Shown here: piece after piece, positions 25,016 through 33,529 of the stretch
How the letters are laid out: each line of letters opens with the position of its first letter
Position numbering within the stretch: position 1 is the stretch's first letter
From: Asaia bogorensis
Lineage (GTDB): Bacteria; Pseudomonadota; Alphaproteobacteria; Acetobacterales; Acetobacteraceae
Length of the DNA: 37,190 nucleotides
Assembly: GCA_943333505.2 (NCBI GenBank)
Contig: CALQTN020000041.1
Coordinates: forward strand, 1 to 37,190
Direction: 5' to 3'
Made by a program: the position numbers and the translations under genes
Notes under the pieces: generated by a model
Databases searched by the model: none
Seen by the model: the letters and a program-made list of their open reading frames with translations, nothing else
Told to the model about the DNA's origin: nothing

Positions 25016-26865
25016 GGCAATTGTTCCGCGATGTCGTGAAAAAGCTTTGCCGGCAATCCACCGCCGGTCACGTTGGTCATCGGGCGGTTATCATCATTGC
25101 CGAGCCATACCCCGATGATCCGCCCCGGTCCAGAATTGCCGCCGACGAAGCCGACGAACCAGGCATCGCGGAAATCCTGCGTCGTGCCGGACTTGCCGGC
25201 AACCAGACGCCCCGGCACGGCCGCCGCGCGGCCACTGCCGCGCACGACCACCGCGCCCATCATCCGCACCATCATCGCGGCAAGCTCGGGGTCGATCACC
25301 TGGGTTGGCTCGGGCTGGTTGAGGCTCAACCGTGATCGATCCGCCACGATCGAGCGTATGCCAAATGGGGTCACCAGGCGGCCGCCATTGAAAAAACTCG
25401 CATATGCGCCGGCCATTTCCAACAACCCGACTTCGCCGGTACCCAAAGCGATCGTGTCATTCGGCGGCAGGGCGCTGCTGATACCCAAGCGACGGGCGAC
25501 CGCGATGACCGCCCGTGGCCCGCCAACCTGCAATACCAACCGCACCGAGGCGGTATTGACCGATTGCGCCAGCGCTTCCTCCAGGCTGATCTCGCCGCGA
25601 AATTTGCCGTCGAAATTACTCGGCGACCAGGTCCCCAGCCGGATCGGCGCGTCGAGCACGGTATCATCCGGTCGCGCGCCCTTTTCCAGCGCGGCGAGCC
25701 ACACGAACGGTTTGAACGATGAACCGGGCTGGCGCCGCGCCACAACCGCGCGATTATAGGGCGACATCCGATGGTCACGCCCGCCCGCCATCGCCAGCAC
25801 CGCGCCGGTGGACGGGTCCAGCACCACCACCGCCCCCTGGCTGACATTGGCGGCCGCCCCCGGCCCCTCCAACATGGCCTCGAGCCGAGCCTGCACAATC
25901 GTCTGGGTCGGTGCGTCGAGGCTGGTGCTGACGATCGCGTCAGCACCGTCCGGCAGCATCGGCTGGGCCTGTTCGGCAATCCAGTCGGCATACCAGCCAG
26001 CCGACGGGCCGCGTGGCAGAAACGCAATCTGCGATAATGCCTGGGCGGCCTGGGCGGCGGTGATCGCGCCGGTTTCCACCATTGCGGCCAGCACTTCCCG
26101 CGTCCGTTTCGCCGCCGCCACCGGATCGACCCGCGGCGAATAGCGCGACGGCGCCTTGGTCAGTCCGGCGAGCAGCGCCGCCTGCCACAAATTCACCTCA
26201 CGCGCAGAAACCCCAAAATAGAGCCGCGATGCCGCGTCGATCCCCCAGGCGCCCGACCCGAGATAAATCCGGTTGAGCCAGATTTCGAGGATTTCGGTCT
26301 TGGTGAAATGTTTTTCCAGCCAAAAGGTCAGCAGCACTTCCTGCACTTTGCGCTTGGTGGTGCGGGCCGAGGTCAGGAAGATGTTTTTTGCCACCTGCTG
26401 GGTGATGGTGGACCCGCCTTGCGCCAGCCGGCCAGTGGTGATGTTGACCCAAATCGCCCGCGCAATGCCGATCGGATCAATGCCGAAATGCGAATAGAAG
26501 CGCCGGTCTTCCACCGAAACCGCCGCCGCCGGCAGCGTGCGTGGCAGGTCGGACAGGCGCAGCGGATCGCCCACCACATCGCCGAACGCCGCGATAATCC
26601 GGTCCGCATTGTCCTGCAGCGTCAGGCTCGGCTTGCGGCGCCCGTCGAGGGCGGCCTCCGGGCGCGGCAGGTCCCAGGCGAAATAGACCAGGCCGAGGCT
26701 GCCCAGCACGATCATCCAGATCGCCAGCACAAACCCATATTTCAGCAGGCGCCAGGCCCAACGCCGCGGCGGGCGTGGCGCCACCGGCATTTGCGGCAAC
26801 GGTCGCGCATCGTTCCACCGCGTCGGCGGCCGATCCTCAGGGGAAATTTGCGGGGCGCGATACAT
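25012..26865 (-). CDS. Class A penicillin-binding protein (PBP1-type transglycosylase/transpeptidase)
   Basis: 617 residues from the ATG at 26865 behind GGGAGG; a longer frame to 26961 is less well supported. A proline-rich cytosolic tail (1-37) and one membrane helix (about 40-64) come first. The GT51 glycosyltransferase has catalytic Glu119 in SVEDRRFYSHFGID and GGSTITQQVAKN. The transpeptidase has Ser382-x-x-Lys385 (PGSSFKP), Ser435-Val-Asn437 and Lys558-Ser-Gly-Thr-Thr. It polymerises and crosslinks peptidoglycan in the periplasm. It is small for PBP1a, lacking the OB insertion; PbpG/PBP1c-like groups are alternatives. It is coupled to the EamA gene downstream. Confidence 0.93.
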   Translation of the reverse strand: MYRAPQISPEDRPPTRWNDARPLPQMPVAPRPPRRWAWRLLKYGFVLAIWMIVLGSLGLVYFAWDLPRPEAALDGRRKPSLTLQDNADRIIAAFGDVVGDPLRLSDLPRTLPAAAVSVEDRRFYSHFGIDPIGIARAIWVNITTGRLAQGGSTITQQVAKNIFLTSARTTKRKVQEVLLTFWLEKHFTKTEILEIWLNRIYLGSGAWGIDAASRLYFGVSAREVNLWQAALLAGLTKAPSRYSPRVDPVAAAKRTREVLAAMVETGAITAAQAAQALSQIAFLPRGPSAGWYADWIAEQAQPMLPDGADAIVSTSLDAPTQTIVQARLEAMLEGPGAAANVSQGAVVVLDPSTGAVLAMAGGRDHRMSPYNRAVVARRQPGSSFKPFVWLAALEKGARPDDTVLDAPIRLGTWSPSNFDGKFRGEISLEEALAQSVNTASVRLVLQVGGPRAVIAVARRLGISSALPPNDTIALGTGEVGLLEMAGAYASFFNGGRLVTPFGIRSIVADRSRLSLNQPEPTQVIDPELAAMMVRMMGAVVVRGSGRAAAVPGRLVAGKSGTTQDFRDAWFVGFVGGNSGPGRIIGVWLGNDDNRPMTNVTGGGLPAKLFHDIAEQLP

Positions 26866-26959
26866 TGCCTCCCTACCTAGCGAACTCAACGCAACCAAGC
26901 CATCACTTGCAGCCGGACGCTTGCCCGCGCAAAACACAGCGGATGATAGGGAGTGGTTC

Positions 26960-27871
26960 ATGCGCGGAATTTTTCTCGACGCGGGCGCCGAGCTTGCGGA
27001 AGTGTTCCATTCAGTGGCACGGCCGGGCGATCCGGCGGTGACGGTCAGTCCAGCCGAGGACGTTGCGGCCGAGGATTTACCCGCCGTCCTGGCCGGCTAC
27101 GATTTCGTGATGAACGACCACACCTTCATGCCCACGGCAGAAATGGCCAAATGCGCTGGGCTTAAGCATGTGATTTTCCTCGGCACTGGCGCCCGCAGCT
27201 ACATGAACCCGGACGAATTGGCCGAACTCGGCATCACCGTCCACATCATCAAGGGTTATGGCGATACGGCGGTGGCCGAGCATGCCGTAGCCCTGATGTG
27301 GGCAGCAGCGCGGGACCTCGCCCGAATGGACCGCGGTGTTCGGGCCGGCGGCTGGCCGCGCAGCGAGGGGATGCAGTTGACCGGCAAGACCATCGGCCTG
27401 ATCGGCTTCGGCGGCATTGCCGCCGAGGTTGCGCGCATCGCTGGTGGCTCGGGGATGAAGGTGATCGCCTGGAACCGCTCGCCCAAAACCCATCCCGGGG
27501 TGGAATTCGTCGATCTCGACACACTGCTCGCGCAATCCCAGGTGGTAAGCCTGCATTTGCTGCTGAACGACGACACCAAGGGCTTTTTGTCCGCCGCCCG
27601 CATCGCGCAAATGCGGCCAGGCGCGCTGCTGGTCAACACCGCGCGCGGGGCGGTGGTGGACGAAGCCGCGATGGTTGCCGCCCTCACCACCGGCCAGATC
27701 GGCCATGCCGCGCTCGATGTGTTCACCGAAGAACCGCTGCCCGCCGGCCACCGTTTGGCCGGGCTGGAAAACGTGACCCTATCAGCCCACAGCGCTTTCC
27801 GAACCGCAGAAGCGAGTGAGAATCTGCTGCGGATGGCCCTGGACATTGCCTGCCGTATCAGTGGTAAGTAA
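26960..27871 (+). CDS. D-isomer-specific 2-hydroxyacid dehydrogenase family protein
   Basis: 303 residues from the ATG at 26960 (GGGAG upstream). The nucleotide-binding core has GLIGFGGIAAEVAR. The catalytic region shows Arg in LLVNTARGAVVDE, Glu in DVFTEEPLP and His in LSAHSAFRT. The family interconverts 2-oxo acids and D-2-hydroxy acids with NAD(P). It is divergent from the PBP gene with about 95 bp between starts. The specific substrate is not evident. Confidence 0.9.
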   Translation: MRGIFLDAGAELAEVFHSVARPGDPAVTVSPAEDVAAEDLPAVLAGYDFVMNDHTFMPTAEMAKCAGLKHVIFLGTGARSYMNPDELAELGITVHIIKGYGDTAVAEHAVALMWAAARDLARMDRGVRAGGWPRSEGMQLTGKTIGLIGFGGIAAEVARIAGGSGMKVIAWNRSPKTHPGVEFVDLDTLLAQSQVVSLHLLLNDDTKGFLSAARIAQMRPGALLVNTARGAVVDEAAMVAALTTGQIGHAALDVFTEEPLPAGHRLAGLENVTLSAHSAFRTAEASENLLRMALDIACRISGK

Positions 27872-27886
27872 TGACACGACGATGAT

Positions 27887-27970
27887 GCCCGCCTGGCGAA
27901 ATGGTAGACGCAGCGGACTTAAAATCCGTAGCCCGTTCAGGGTGTGCCGGTTCAAGTCCGGCGGCGGGCA
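27887..27970 (+). tRNA. tRNA-Leu (anticodon UAA)
   Basis: The acceptor stem GCCCGCC pairs with GGCGGGC at 27963-27969, followed by discriminator A. The anticodon loop CTTAAAA gives anticodon TAA. A long variable arm and GGTTCAAGTCC in the T arm are typical of a class II leucine tRNA. CCA is not encoded. The gene lies 16 bp after the dehydrogenase stop and just before the second EamA gene. Confidence 0.95.
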
Positions 27971-28006
27971 TTCAATATGTTAGCGTTGGTGCGGCCCCTG
28001 CGGGAC

Positions 28007-28873
28007 ATGGCGAACGCTTTGCCGCCGACAGTGCGCGGCATGATCTGGATGGCGATGTCGGGGCTGGTGTTCACCGTGCTCAACACCATCATGCGCATGC
28101 TGACCACCGAGATGGATTCGTTCCAAACCCAGTTCCTGCGCTACATCTGCGGCGTGGCGGTCATGCTGCCGTTGATCTTGCGGGCCGGTGTGGCGAGCTA
28201 CGCGCCGCGCGGCCTGAAAGGGCAGCTGTGGCGCGGGGTGTTCCACACGCTCGGCATCACCCTGTGGTTCATGGCGCTGCCGCACATGACCTTGGCGGAC
28301 ATCACCGCGATCGGCTTCACTGGCCCGATCTTTGTTATGCTCGGCGCTGTGATATTGCTCGGGGAAAAGCCGATCTGGGAGCGCTGGGTGGCGGCAGCGA
28401 TCGGCTTCGGGGGCGTGATGATCGTGGTGGCGCCCAAGTTCCAAGGCGGCGGCGGCATCTACGCATTGTTCATGCTGGCATCAGCCCCACTCTTCGCCGG
28501 ATCGTTCCTGATCACCAAGGCCCTGTCACGCCGCGATCGGCCGGAAGTAATCGTGGTCTGGCAATCCATCACCGTCAGCATGTTCAGCTTCCCGATGGCG
28601 GCTTTGCACTGGTCATGGCCCACATTCGGCCAATGGGCGCTGTTCATGCTGTGCGGGGTGATCGGCAGCACCGGGCATTATTTCTCCAATCGGGCGCTGC
28701 GGGCGACCGATGTGTCGGCGACACAGTCGATCAAGTTTCTTGATCTGATCTGGTCCGTTCTGGCTGGGCTTTCGGTGTTCGGGGATGTGCCAAGCAGCAC
28801 CACGATGCTGGGCGCGGCGGTTATTTTTGTCAGCACAACCTGGATTGCGCGACGCGAAGCGAGAGGAAAATGA
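28007..28873 (+). CDS. EamA family (DMT) transporter
   Basis: 288 residues from the ATG at 28007 (GGGAC upstream); an in-frame ATG at 27977, six bases after the tRNA, would add ten residues and cannot be excluded. Ten membrane helices, two EamA halves. Typical stretches are DSFQTQFLRYICGVAVMLPL, MTLADITAIGFTGPIFVMLG and GHYFSNRALRATDVSATQSI. It probably exports a metabolite. The stop overlaps the metallophosphatase start as ATGA. Being close behind a tRNA gene, it may share its transcript. Confidence 0.88.
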   Translation: MANALPPTVRGMIWMAMSGLVFTVLNTIMRMLTTEMDSFQTQFLRYICGVAVMLPLILRAGVASYAPRGLKGQLWRGVFHTLGITLWFMALPHMTLADITAIGFTGPIFVMLGAVILLGEKPIWERWVAAAIGFGGVMIVVAPKFQGGGGIYALFMLASAPLFAGSFLITKALSRRDRPEVIVVWQSITVSMFSFPMAALHWSWPTFGQWALFMLCGVIGSTGHYFSNRALRATDVSATQSIKFLDLIWSVLAGLSVFGDVPSSTTMLGAAVIFVSTTWIARREARGK

Positions 28874-29586
28874 GTTTGGACATGGTCAAAGCACCCGGCT
28901 GGCTCGCGCCGGGGCGGCGGGTTTATGCGATCGGCGATATTCACGGCTGCCTCGAGCGGCTATTGGCGCTGCACGACTTGATCCGCGCCGATCTGGCCGC
29001 GCGTCCGGTTGCGGACGCGTTGCTGGTCCATATCGGCGACTATGTCGATCGCGGTCCGGACAGCCGCGGCGTTGTGGCGCTACTGGCCGCGGACGATCCG
29101 ATCGTCGGTGTTAAGACGGTCAACCTCATGGGCAACCATGAACGCACCATGCTGAACGCGCTGGGCGGTGAAGGGGCGGCGGCGACCGACTGGATGATTT
29201 CCGGCGGGCGTGAAGCGCTGGCAAGCTGGGGCGGTGATCCTGATGCGCCACGGCCGGACTGGCCCGCCTTCGTGCCGGCCGATCACATCGCATTCATGCA
29301 TGACCTGGCATTGTCGCACAATGCTGACGGCTATTTCTTCGCCCATGCCGGGGTACGGCCGGGCGTCGCGATCGTTGACCAAACCCCGCAGGATCTGATC
29401 ACCATCCGCAATTCGTTTCTGTACTCCGAAATGAACCATGGCGCCGTGGTCGTCCACGGCCACACGCCAAGGGGCGCGCCAGAAATTCGCCATAACCGGA
29501 TCGGCATCGATACCGGGGCAGTGTTCGGCGGGGTGCTCACTTGTGTTGCGCTCGAAGGTGAGGAACTTGGATTTCTGACGACATAG
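28870..29586 (+). CDS. Metallophosphoesterase (PrpA/ApaH-type Ser/Thr phosphatase)
   Basis: 238 residues. Motifs in order: YAIGDIHGCLERL (Asp23, His25), HIGDYVDRGPDS, LMGNHERTML, the later His in FAHAGVRPG and VVHGHTP. These are the two-metal ligands of the PPP family, bacterial type (protein phosphatase 1 or diadenosine tetraphosphatase-like). Substrates could be phosphoproteins or dinucleoside polyphosphates. It is coupled to the EamA gene by ATGA. The TAG stop begins a half-copy of the dispersed repeat. Confidence 0.92.
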   Translation: MSLDMVKAPGWLAPGRRVYAIGDIHGCLERLLALHDLIRADLAARPVADALLVHIGDYVDRGPDSRGVVALLAADDPIVGVKTVNLMGNHERTMLNALGGEGAAATDWMISGGREALASWGGDPDAPRPDWPAFVPADHIAFMHDLALSHNADGYFFAHAGVRPGVAIVDQTPQDLITIRNSFLYSEMNHGAVVVHGHTPRGAPEIRHNRIGIDTGAVFGGVLTCVALEGEELGFLTT

Positions 29587-29600
29587 AGCGTGATGGCCAT
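29584..29600. repeat. Half-site of the dispersed palindromic repeat
   Basis: TAGAGCGTGATGGCCAT begins at the metallophosphatase stop codon and matches the repeat arm with one change. No complementary arm follows. The remaining DNA to 29744 has no gene I can support. Confidence 0.55.
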
Positions 29601-29744
29601 TGGTATGCAGTTTTTGAGACCACCCACACCACCGCCGTGACGACGAATATTGGCCCCGATCGAGGCGGCGTTGTCGCGGGCTTCCCGACCGTATCGGGCA
29701 GCCTCGGGATTATCGCCATGGTATCGGCGATGAGCGTCACATTT

Positions 29745-30092
29745 TTATTGCTGGGATTCGAATAACTTATCATAAAGAACTGATTTTTTTGCCGCGTCTT
29801 CCATGGCTATTCTCGCAAGTTCTACCCCTGAAGCAAGAGATAGAATTTTGGATTGCTGCTTTGACATTTGTTCTATCAATGCGTTTTTCCAATTTGAAGA
29901 ATAATTCATCATAATTGATTTATCGTCGTAATTTTTTTCATATATTATTTCATTTTGTAGTTTTTGTCTTATGAAATCTAATTTCTGATTTTCTTCGTTA
30001 ATTTCATCAACTTTCCGCACGTATTCCGCAAGGGTCTGATCTTTAAGCAATTTATTGATTTTTTTCAGCAGTGATTTTGTGGCTGCTTTCAT
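29745..30092 (-). CDS. AT-rich small coiled-coil protein, unknown function
   Basis: 115 residues from the ATG at 30092, with AGGA six bases upstream; a GTG directly before it is less well placed. It is Lys/Glu/Asn-rich and almost wholly helical, with heptad-like stretches (KSLLKKINKLLKDQTLAEYV, DEINEENQKLDFIRQKLQNE, SKQQSKILSLASGVELARIA). No signal peptide or membrane segment. Base composition is far more AT-rich than any other gene here, with many AAT, AAA, TTT and ATT codons, which points to acquisition from a low-GC source. I do not recognise the family; FliJ/YscO-like export chaperones share the size and helical character, but that is only a loose resemblance. Confidence 0.68.
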   Translation of the reverse strand: MKAATKSLLKKINKLLKDQTLAEYVRKVDEINEENQKLDFIRQKLQNEIIYEKNYDDKSIMMNYSSNWKNALIEQMSKQQSKILSLASGVELARIAMEDAAKKSVLYDKLFESQQ

Positions 30093-30172
30093 CACGTATC
30101 CTTACCCAAATCGGCGTGCGGAAATGGTGTCGCATGAAGTGCGAGCGGTTTGGATTGGGCCACAGACACGCG

Positions 30173-30277
30173 CTATCCCGGCTTCGCCCCGGCATGCAAC
30201 GCCGAGACCTCCAGCCGCCGCGCGTCGGGCTGGCGCGACAATCCACCCAGGATACGATTGGTAACTGACAAAGCCAT
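30173..30277 (-). CDS. Possible 34-residue ORF, short or truncated
   Basis: Reads MALSVTNRILGGLSRQ and ends HAGAKPG. GGAG lies six bases before the ATG, a better ribosome binding site than most real genes nearby. It may be a small protein or the 5' end of a gene whose rest was lost when the AT-rich gene arrived. No function can be assigned. Confidence 0.3.
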   Translation of the reverse strand: MALSVTNRILGGLSRQPDARRLEVSALHAGAKPG

Positions 30278-30418
30278 TGCTAACTCCGGAGAAAAATCAC
30301 GCGTGTCCGTGGTTAACGCTTACTGATTACGCGGCGGTTAACCCTACCCAGCCCTTTCCCACCGCCCCACCAACATGGCATGACGTGTCAACAACATTGT
30401 CGCCGGGAGAATAACCGC
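30278..30418. promoter_or_regulatory. Intergenic region upstream of the CoA-transferase with paired GGTTAAC sites
   Basis: GGTTAAC occurs at 30311-30317 and again at 30336-30342, 25 bases apart in direct orientation. These could be binding sites for a regulator of the CoA-transferase (plus) or the small minus-strand frame. No clear core promoter is recognised. Confidence 0.3.
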
Positions 30419-31654
30419 ATGGACCACCCCACCCCCAATCCACCAGGCAAGGGCCTTGCCATGTCGCCCGGCGCGCTTGCCGGCCTTAAGGTCATCGACC
30501 TCACCCGCGTGCTTGGCGGCCCCTATTGCACCATGATCCTGTCCGATCACGGCGCCGAAGTTATCAAGGTCGAGCCGCCACAGGGCGATGAAGTGCGCGA
30601 CTGGGGCCCTCCGTTCCTTGGCGACGACGCCAGCTACTTCCTCGGCATCAATCGCAACAAGCGCTCGATCGGGTTGGATCTTGGCAAGCCGGCTGGCCGC
30701 AAGATCCTGCTGCGGATGCTGGAAGGCGCCGACATTCTGGTGGAAAACTTCAAGCCCGGCGGGATGGAGAAATGGGGCCTGGGATACGAGGCCGATCTGG
30801 CACCGAAATTCCCCGGTCTGATCCATTGCCGCGTCTCCGGCTTTGGCGCCGATGGCCCGCTCGGCGGCCTGCCTGGCTATGACGCGATCCTGCAAGCCTT
30901 TACCGGGCTGATGTCGATTAATGGCGACCCGAACACCGGCCCGATGCGCATGGGCACCCCGGTGGTCGATCTGGCCACCGGGCTCTATTCGGTGATCGCC
31001 ATCCTGATGGCGCTGCATGAACGCAAAACATCGGGCCTCGGCCAGTATCTCGACATGACGCTGCATGATTGCGGGATGGCGCTGCTGCACCCGCAGGCGG
31101 CGAATTTCTTCCTGTCTGGCAAACGCCCGCTGCCGATGGGCAATCCGCACCCCAACCTCGCGCCTTACGAAAAATACCCGACCAAGACCTGCGAGATTTT
31201 CGTCGCATCCGGCAATGACGGGCAATTCACCAAGATGTGCGAGGCGTTGGGCAAGCCTGAGCTTGGCCGCGATCCGCGGTTCATCAAGAACGCCGACCGG
31301 CTGGTCAACCGCCCGGCGCTAATGGCCGAATTCGCCCCGCTGCTGGCCGATCAGGACGGACACGAACTCTGCATCAAACTGCTGAAAATGGGCTTGCCGG
31401 CGGGCCCGGTGCTGTTTGTCGATCAGTCGATGGCCGCCCCCCATACGGAAGTTCGGCAAATGGTGACCGAGCTCGATGGCTATCGCGGCCTGGGCACGCC
31501 GATCAAACTGTCCCGCACCCCCGGCGGCACCCGCCGCAAGCCACCCCGCTACTCGGAACATGCCGATGAGGTGCTGGGGGAGTTCGGCTTCGATGCCGAT
31601 GAAATCGCTGAGATGCGGCGCGATGGGATTTTGCACGACGTACGGAAGAAGTAG
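30419..31654 (+). CDS. CaiB/BaiF family CoA-transferase (class III)
   Basis: 411 residues from the ATG at 30419, with GGGAG upstream. The N-terminal Rossmann part has LAGLKVIDLTRVLGGPYCTM, DHGAEVIKVEPPQGDEVRDW and NRNKRSIGLDLGKPAGRK. The catalytic Asp, which forms the mixed anhydride in this family, is Asp184 in GTPVVDLATGLYS. It moves CoA between carboxylic acids (formyl-, succinyl-, carnitinyl- or related CoA esters). No adjoining gene fixes the substrate. A G+C-rich hairpin follows the stop. Confidence 0.92.
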   Translation: MDHPTPNPPGKGLAMSPGALAGLKVIDLTRVLGGPYCTMILSDHGAEVIKVEPPQGDEVRDWGPPFLGDDASYFLGINRNKRSIGLDLGKPAGRKILLRMLEGADILVENFKPGGMEKWGLGYEADLAPKFPGLIHCRVSGFGADGPLGGLPGYDAILQAFTGLMSINGDPNTGPMRMGTPVVDLATGLYSVIAILMALHERKTSGLGQYLDMTLHDCGMALLHPQAANFFLSGKRPLPMGNPHPNLAPYEKYPTKTCEIFVASGNDGQFTKMCEALGKPELGRDPRFIKNADRLVNRPALMAEFAPLLADQDGHELCIKLLKMGLPAGPVLFVDQSMAAPHTEVRQMVTELDGYRGLGTPIKLSRTPGGTRRKPPRYSEHADEVLGEFGFDADEIAEMRRDGILHDVRKK

Positions 31655-31662
31655 GTCGACAG

Positions 31663-31684
31663 GCGGCGGGGTCGTGCCCGCCGC
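31663..31684 (+). terminator. Hairpin after the CoA-transferase gene
   Basis: Stem GCGGCGGG / CCCGCCGC with a 6-base loop, nine bases after the stop codon. No U-run follows, so termination would be weak or factor-assisted. Confidence 0.5.
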
Positions 31685-31781
31685 ACCAAATCTGACAAGG
31701 CATTAATATAGCAGCGATCTTGTTGTGGAACCCATGCATCCCACCTACACATTCAGGACAGCTGCGATCTGGAGTTCCTCG

Positions 31782-32819
31782 ATGCCTGTGCCGACCCGTC
31801 GCTTTATATTGGGTGCCTCCCTCGCCCTGGTGCCGGCGCTTGCCTTTGCGCGGTCCGGACCGGATAGTTTTGCGCCTTTGGTGAAACAGGTCATGCCATC
31901 GGTGGTCAACATCGCGGTCACGGAAAACGTGGCGCCACGTGGGCAGGTGCCATTCCTGCCGCCGCAACTGCAGCGCCAGTTCCGCGAACGCCAACAAAAA
32001 CGCCAGGTCAGCGGCCTGGGTTCCGGCTTTATCATCGACCCCAGCGGCGTGATCGTCACCGCCAACCATGTCGTCGCGAATGCCGACAGCATCGTGATCA
32101 TCCTGTCCGACGGTACCCAGCTGCCCGCCAAGTTGATTGGCGCCGATGAGGTGACCGACATCGCCGTCATCAAGGTCGATGCACCGGGCCGGCTGCCCGC
32201 CATCGCCTGGGGTGACAGCCGGGTGATGGAAGTCGGCGATTGGGTGCTGGCCGCCGGCAATCCGTTCGGGCTAGGCGGGTCGGTGACCGCCGGGATTGTG
32301 TCGGCGCGGGGACGCGATCTTGGCGGCGGCGCTGATGATTTCATCCAGATCGATGCCCCGATCAATCCAGGCAATTCCGGCGGACCGCTGTTCAGCATGG
32401 ATGGTCGGGTGATCGGGATGAACACCGCGATTTATTCGCCGACCGGCAGTTCGGTTGGCATCGGCTTTGCCATCCCGTCCGATCTGGTCAGCAAGGTGGT
32501 GGCCGATCTGCGGTCAACCGGGCGGGTGGATCGCGGATTTCTCGGCGTTGGTCTGACCGATGTGCCGAACGATGCCGGGATCAGCTTCGCCGCCGGGATC
32601 ACCGATGTCATGGCACGCGGCCCCGGCGCGCGGGGCGGTCTGAAGCCGGGGGATCTGATCCTGCGGGTCAATGGCCAGGCGGTGGAAAGCGCCCGCGACG
32701 CGATCAAGGCCATTACCGCCGTTCCCCCCGGCGGTACGGTGCGGTTGGCACTACGCCGGGCCGCTAAGGAAATGTCGCTCGATGTCACGGTCGGGCGCCG
32801 CCCGACCAACGGCGAATAA
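31782..32819 (+). CDS. HtrA/DegP-family periplasmic serine protease
   Basis: 345 residues from the ATG at 31782 (GGAG upstream); an open frame to 31725 is not needed. The signal peptide TRRFILGASLALVPALAFA has an Arg pair and may be Tat or Sec. The trypsin-like domain has the triad His96 (VTANHVV), Asp126 (VTDIAVI) and Ser199 (NPGNSGGPL). One PDZ domain follows (about 250-338, RGFLGVGLTDVP onwards), as in DegS-like rather than two-PDZ DegP proteins. It degrades or senses misfolded envelope proteins. It lies 21 bp upstream of a response regulator and sensor kinase. Confidence 0.93.
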   Translation: MPVPTRRFILGASLALVPALAFARSGPDSFAPLVKQVMPSVVNIAVTENVAPRGQVPFLPPQLQRQFRERQQKRQVSGLGSGFIIDPSGVIVTANHVVANADSIVIILSDGTQLPAKLIGADEVTDIAVIKVDAPGRLPAIAWGDSRVMEVGDWVLAAGNPFGLGGSVTAGIVSARGRDLGGGADDFIQIDAPINPGNSGGPLFSMDGRVIGMNTAIYSPTGSSVGIGFAIPSDLVSKVVADLRSTGRVDRGFLGVGLTDVPNDAGISFAAGITDVMARGPGARGGLKPGDLILRVNGQAVESARDAIKAITAVPPGGTVRLALRRAAKEMSLDVTVGRRPTNGE

Positions 32820-32840
32820 AACTCAGCAAAGGATAATAGC

Positions 32841-33524
32841 ATGCGCATCCTGGTGGTCGAGGACGACAAGGACGTCGCCAATTTCATCGTCAAAGGCCTC
32901 AAGGAAGCCGGCCACGTGGTGGAGCACTCCAACAACGGCCGCGACGGGCTGTTCATGGCGGCAAGCGAAACCTTCGATGCCATCGTGCTCGATCGTATGC
33001 TGCCTGGAGGGGTGGATGGCTTGCGGCTGCTGGAAACCTTGCGGTCACAAAACAACAACACCCCAGTGCTGTTTCTGTCTGCCATGGCCCAGGTCGATGA
33101 CCGGGTTCGCGGCCTGAAAGCCGGCGGCGATGACTATATGACCAAACCTTTCGCATTCGCCGAACTGCTGGCAAGGGTCGAAGCGCTGGCACGGCGCGGC
33201 AAGGGCGACGGGCCCCAGACCAAAGTGGTGGTCGCCGATCTCGAAATGGATCTCCTGTCACGCGGCGTACGACGGGCCGGGCAGAAAGTCGATTTGCAGC
33301 CGCGGGAATTCCGCCTGCTCGAGTTTCTCATGCGCCATGCCGGGCAGGTGGTCACGCGGACGATGTTGTTGGAGGGTGTGTGGGATTATCATTTCGATCC
33401 GCAAACTAACGTGATCGATGTCCATGTTTCCCGCTTGCGCCAGAAGGTCGATAAGCCCTTTGCCACCCCGCTGATCCACACGGTGCGCAACGCCGGCTAC
33501 ATGCTGCGTCCTGAAGCGCCGTAG
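32841..33524 (+). CDS. OmpR-family response regulator
   Basis: 227 residues. Receiver domain with acidic pocket Glu7-Asp8-Asp9, phospho-acceptor Asp51 (AIVLDRMLP) and the conserved Lys in YMTKPF. The winged-helix output domain is at about 128-224 (LQPREFRLLEFLMRHAGQVV and TNVIDVHVSRLRQKVD). AAAGGA precedes the ATG. It sits between htrA and its kinase in one apparent operon and probably controls an envelope-stress or efflux response. Confidence 0.94.
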   Translation: MRILVVEDDKDVANFIVKGLKEAGHVVEHSNNGRDGLFMAASETFDAIVLDRMLPGGVDGLRLLETLRSQNNNTPVLFLSAMAQVDDRVRGLKAGGDDYMTKPFAFAELLARVEALARRGKGDGPQTKVVVADLEMDLLSRGVRRAGQKVDLQPREFRLLEFLMRHAGQVVTRTMLLEGVWDYHFDPQTNVIDVHVSRLRQKVDKPFATPLIHTVRNAGYMLRPEAP

Positions 33525-33529
33525 CTGAA

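Noticed and set aside
27887-27970. tRNA-Leu as an integration site for a genomic island
   Set aside because: No integrase gene and no duplicate of the tRNA 3' end was seen downstream; the following genes are ordinary transporters and enzymes.
29600-29744. Short open frames in the gap after the metallophosphatase (for example a membrane-like stretch on the minus strand)
   Set aside because: Several frames are open in this short GC-rich DNA, none has a ribosome binding site or a recognisable family.
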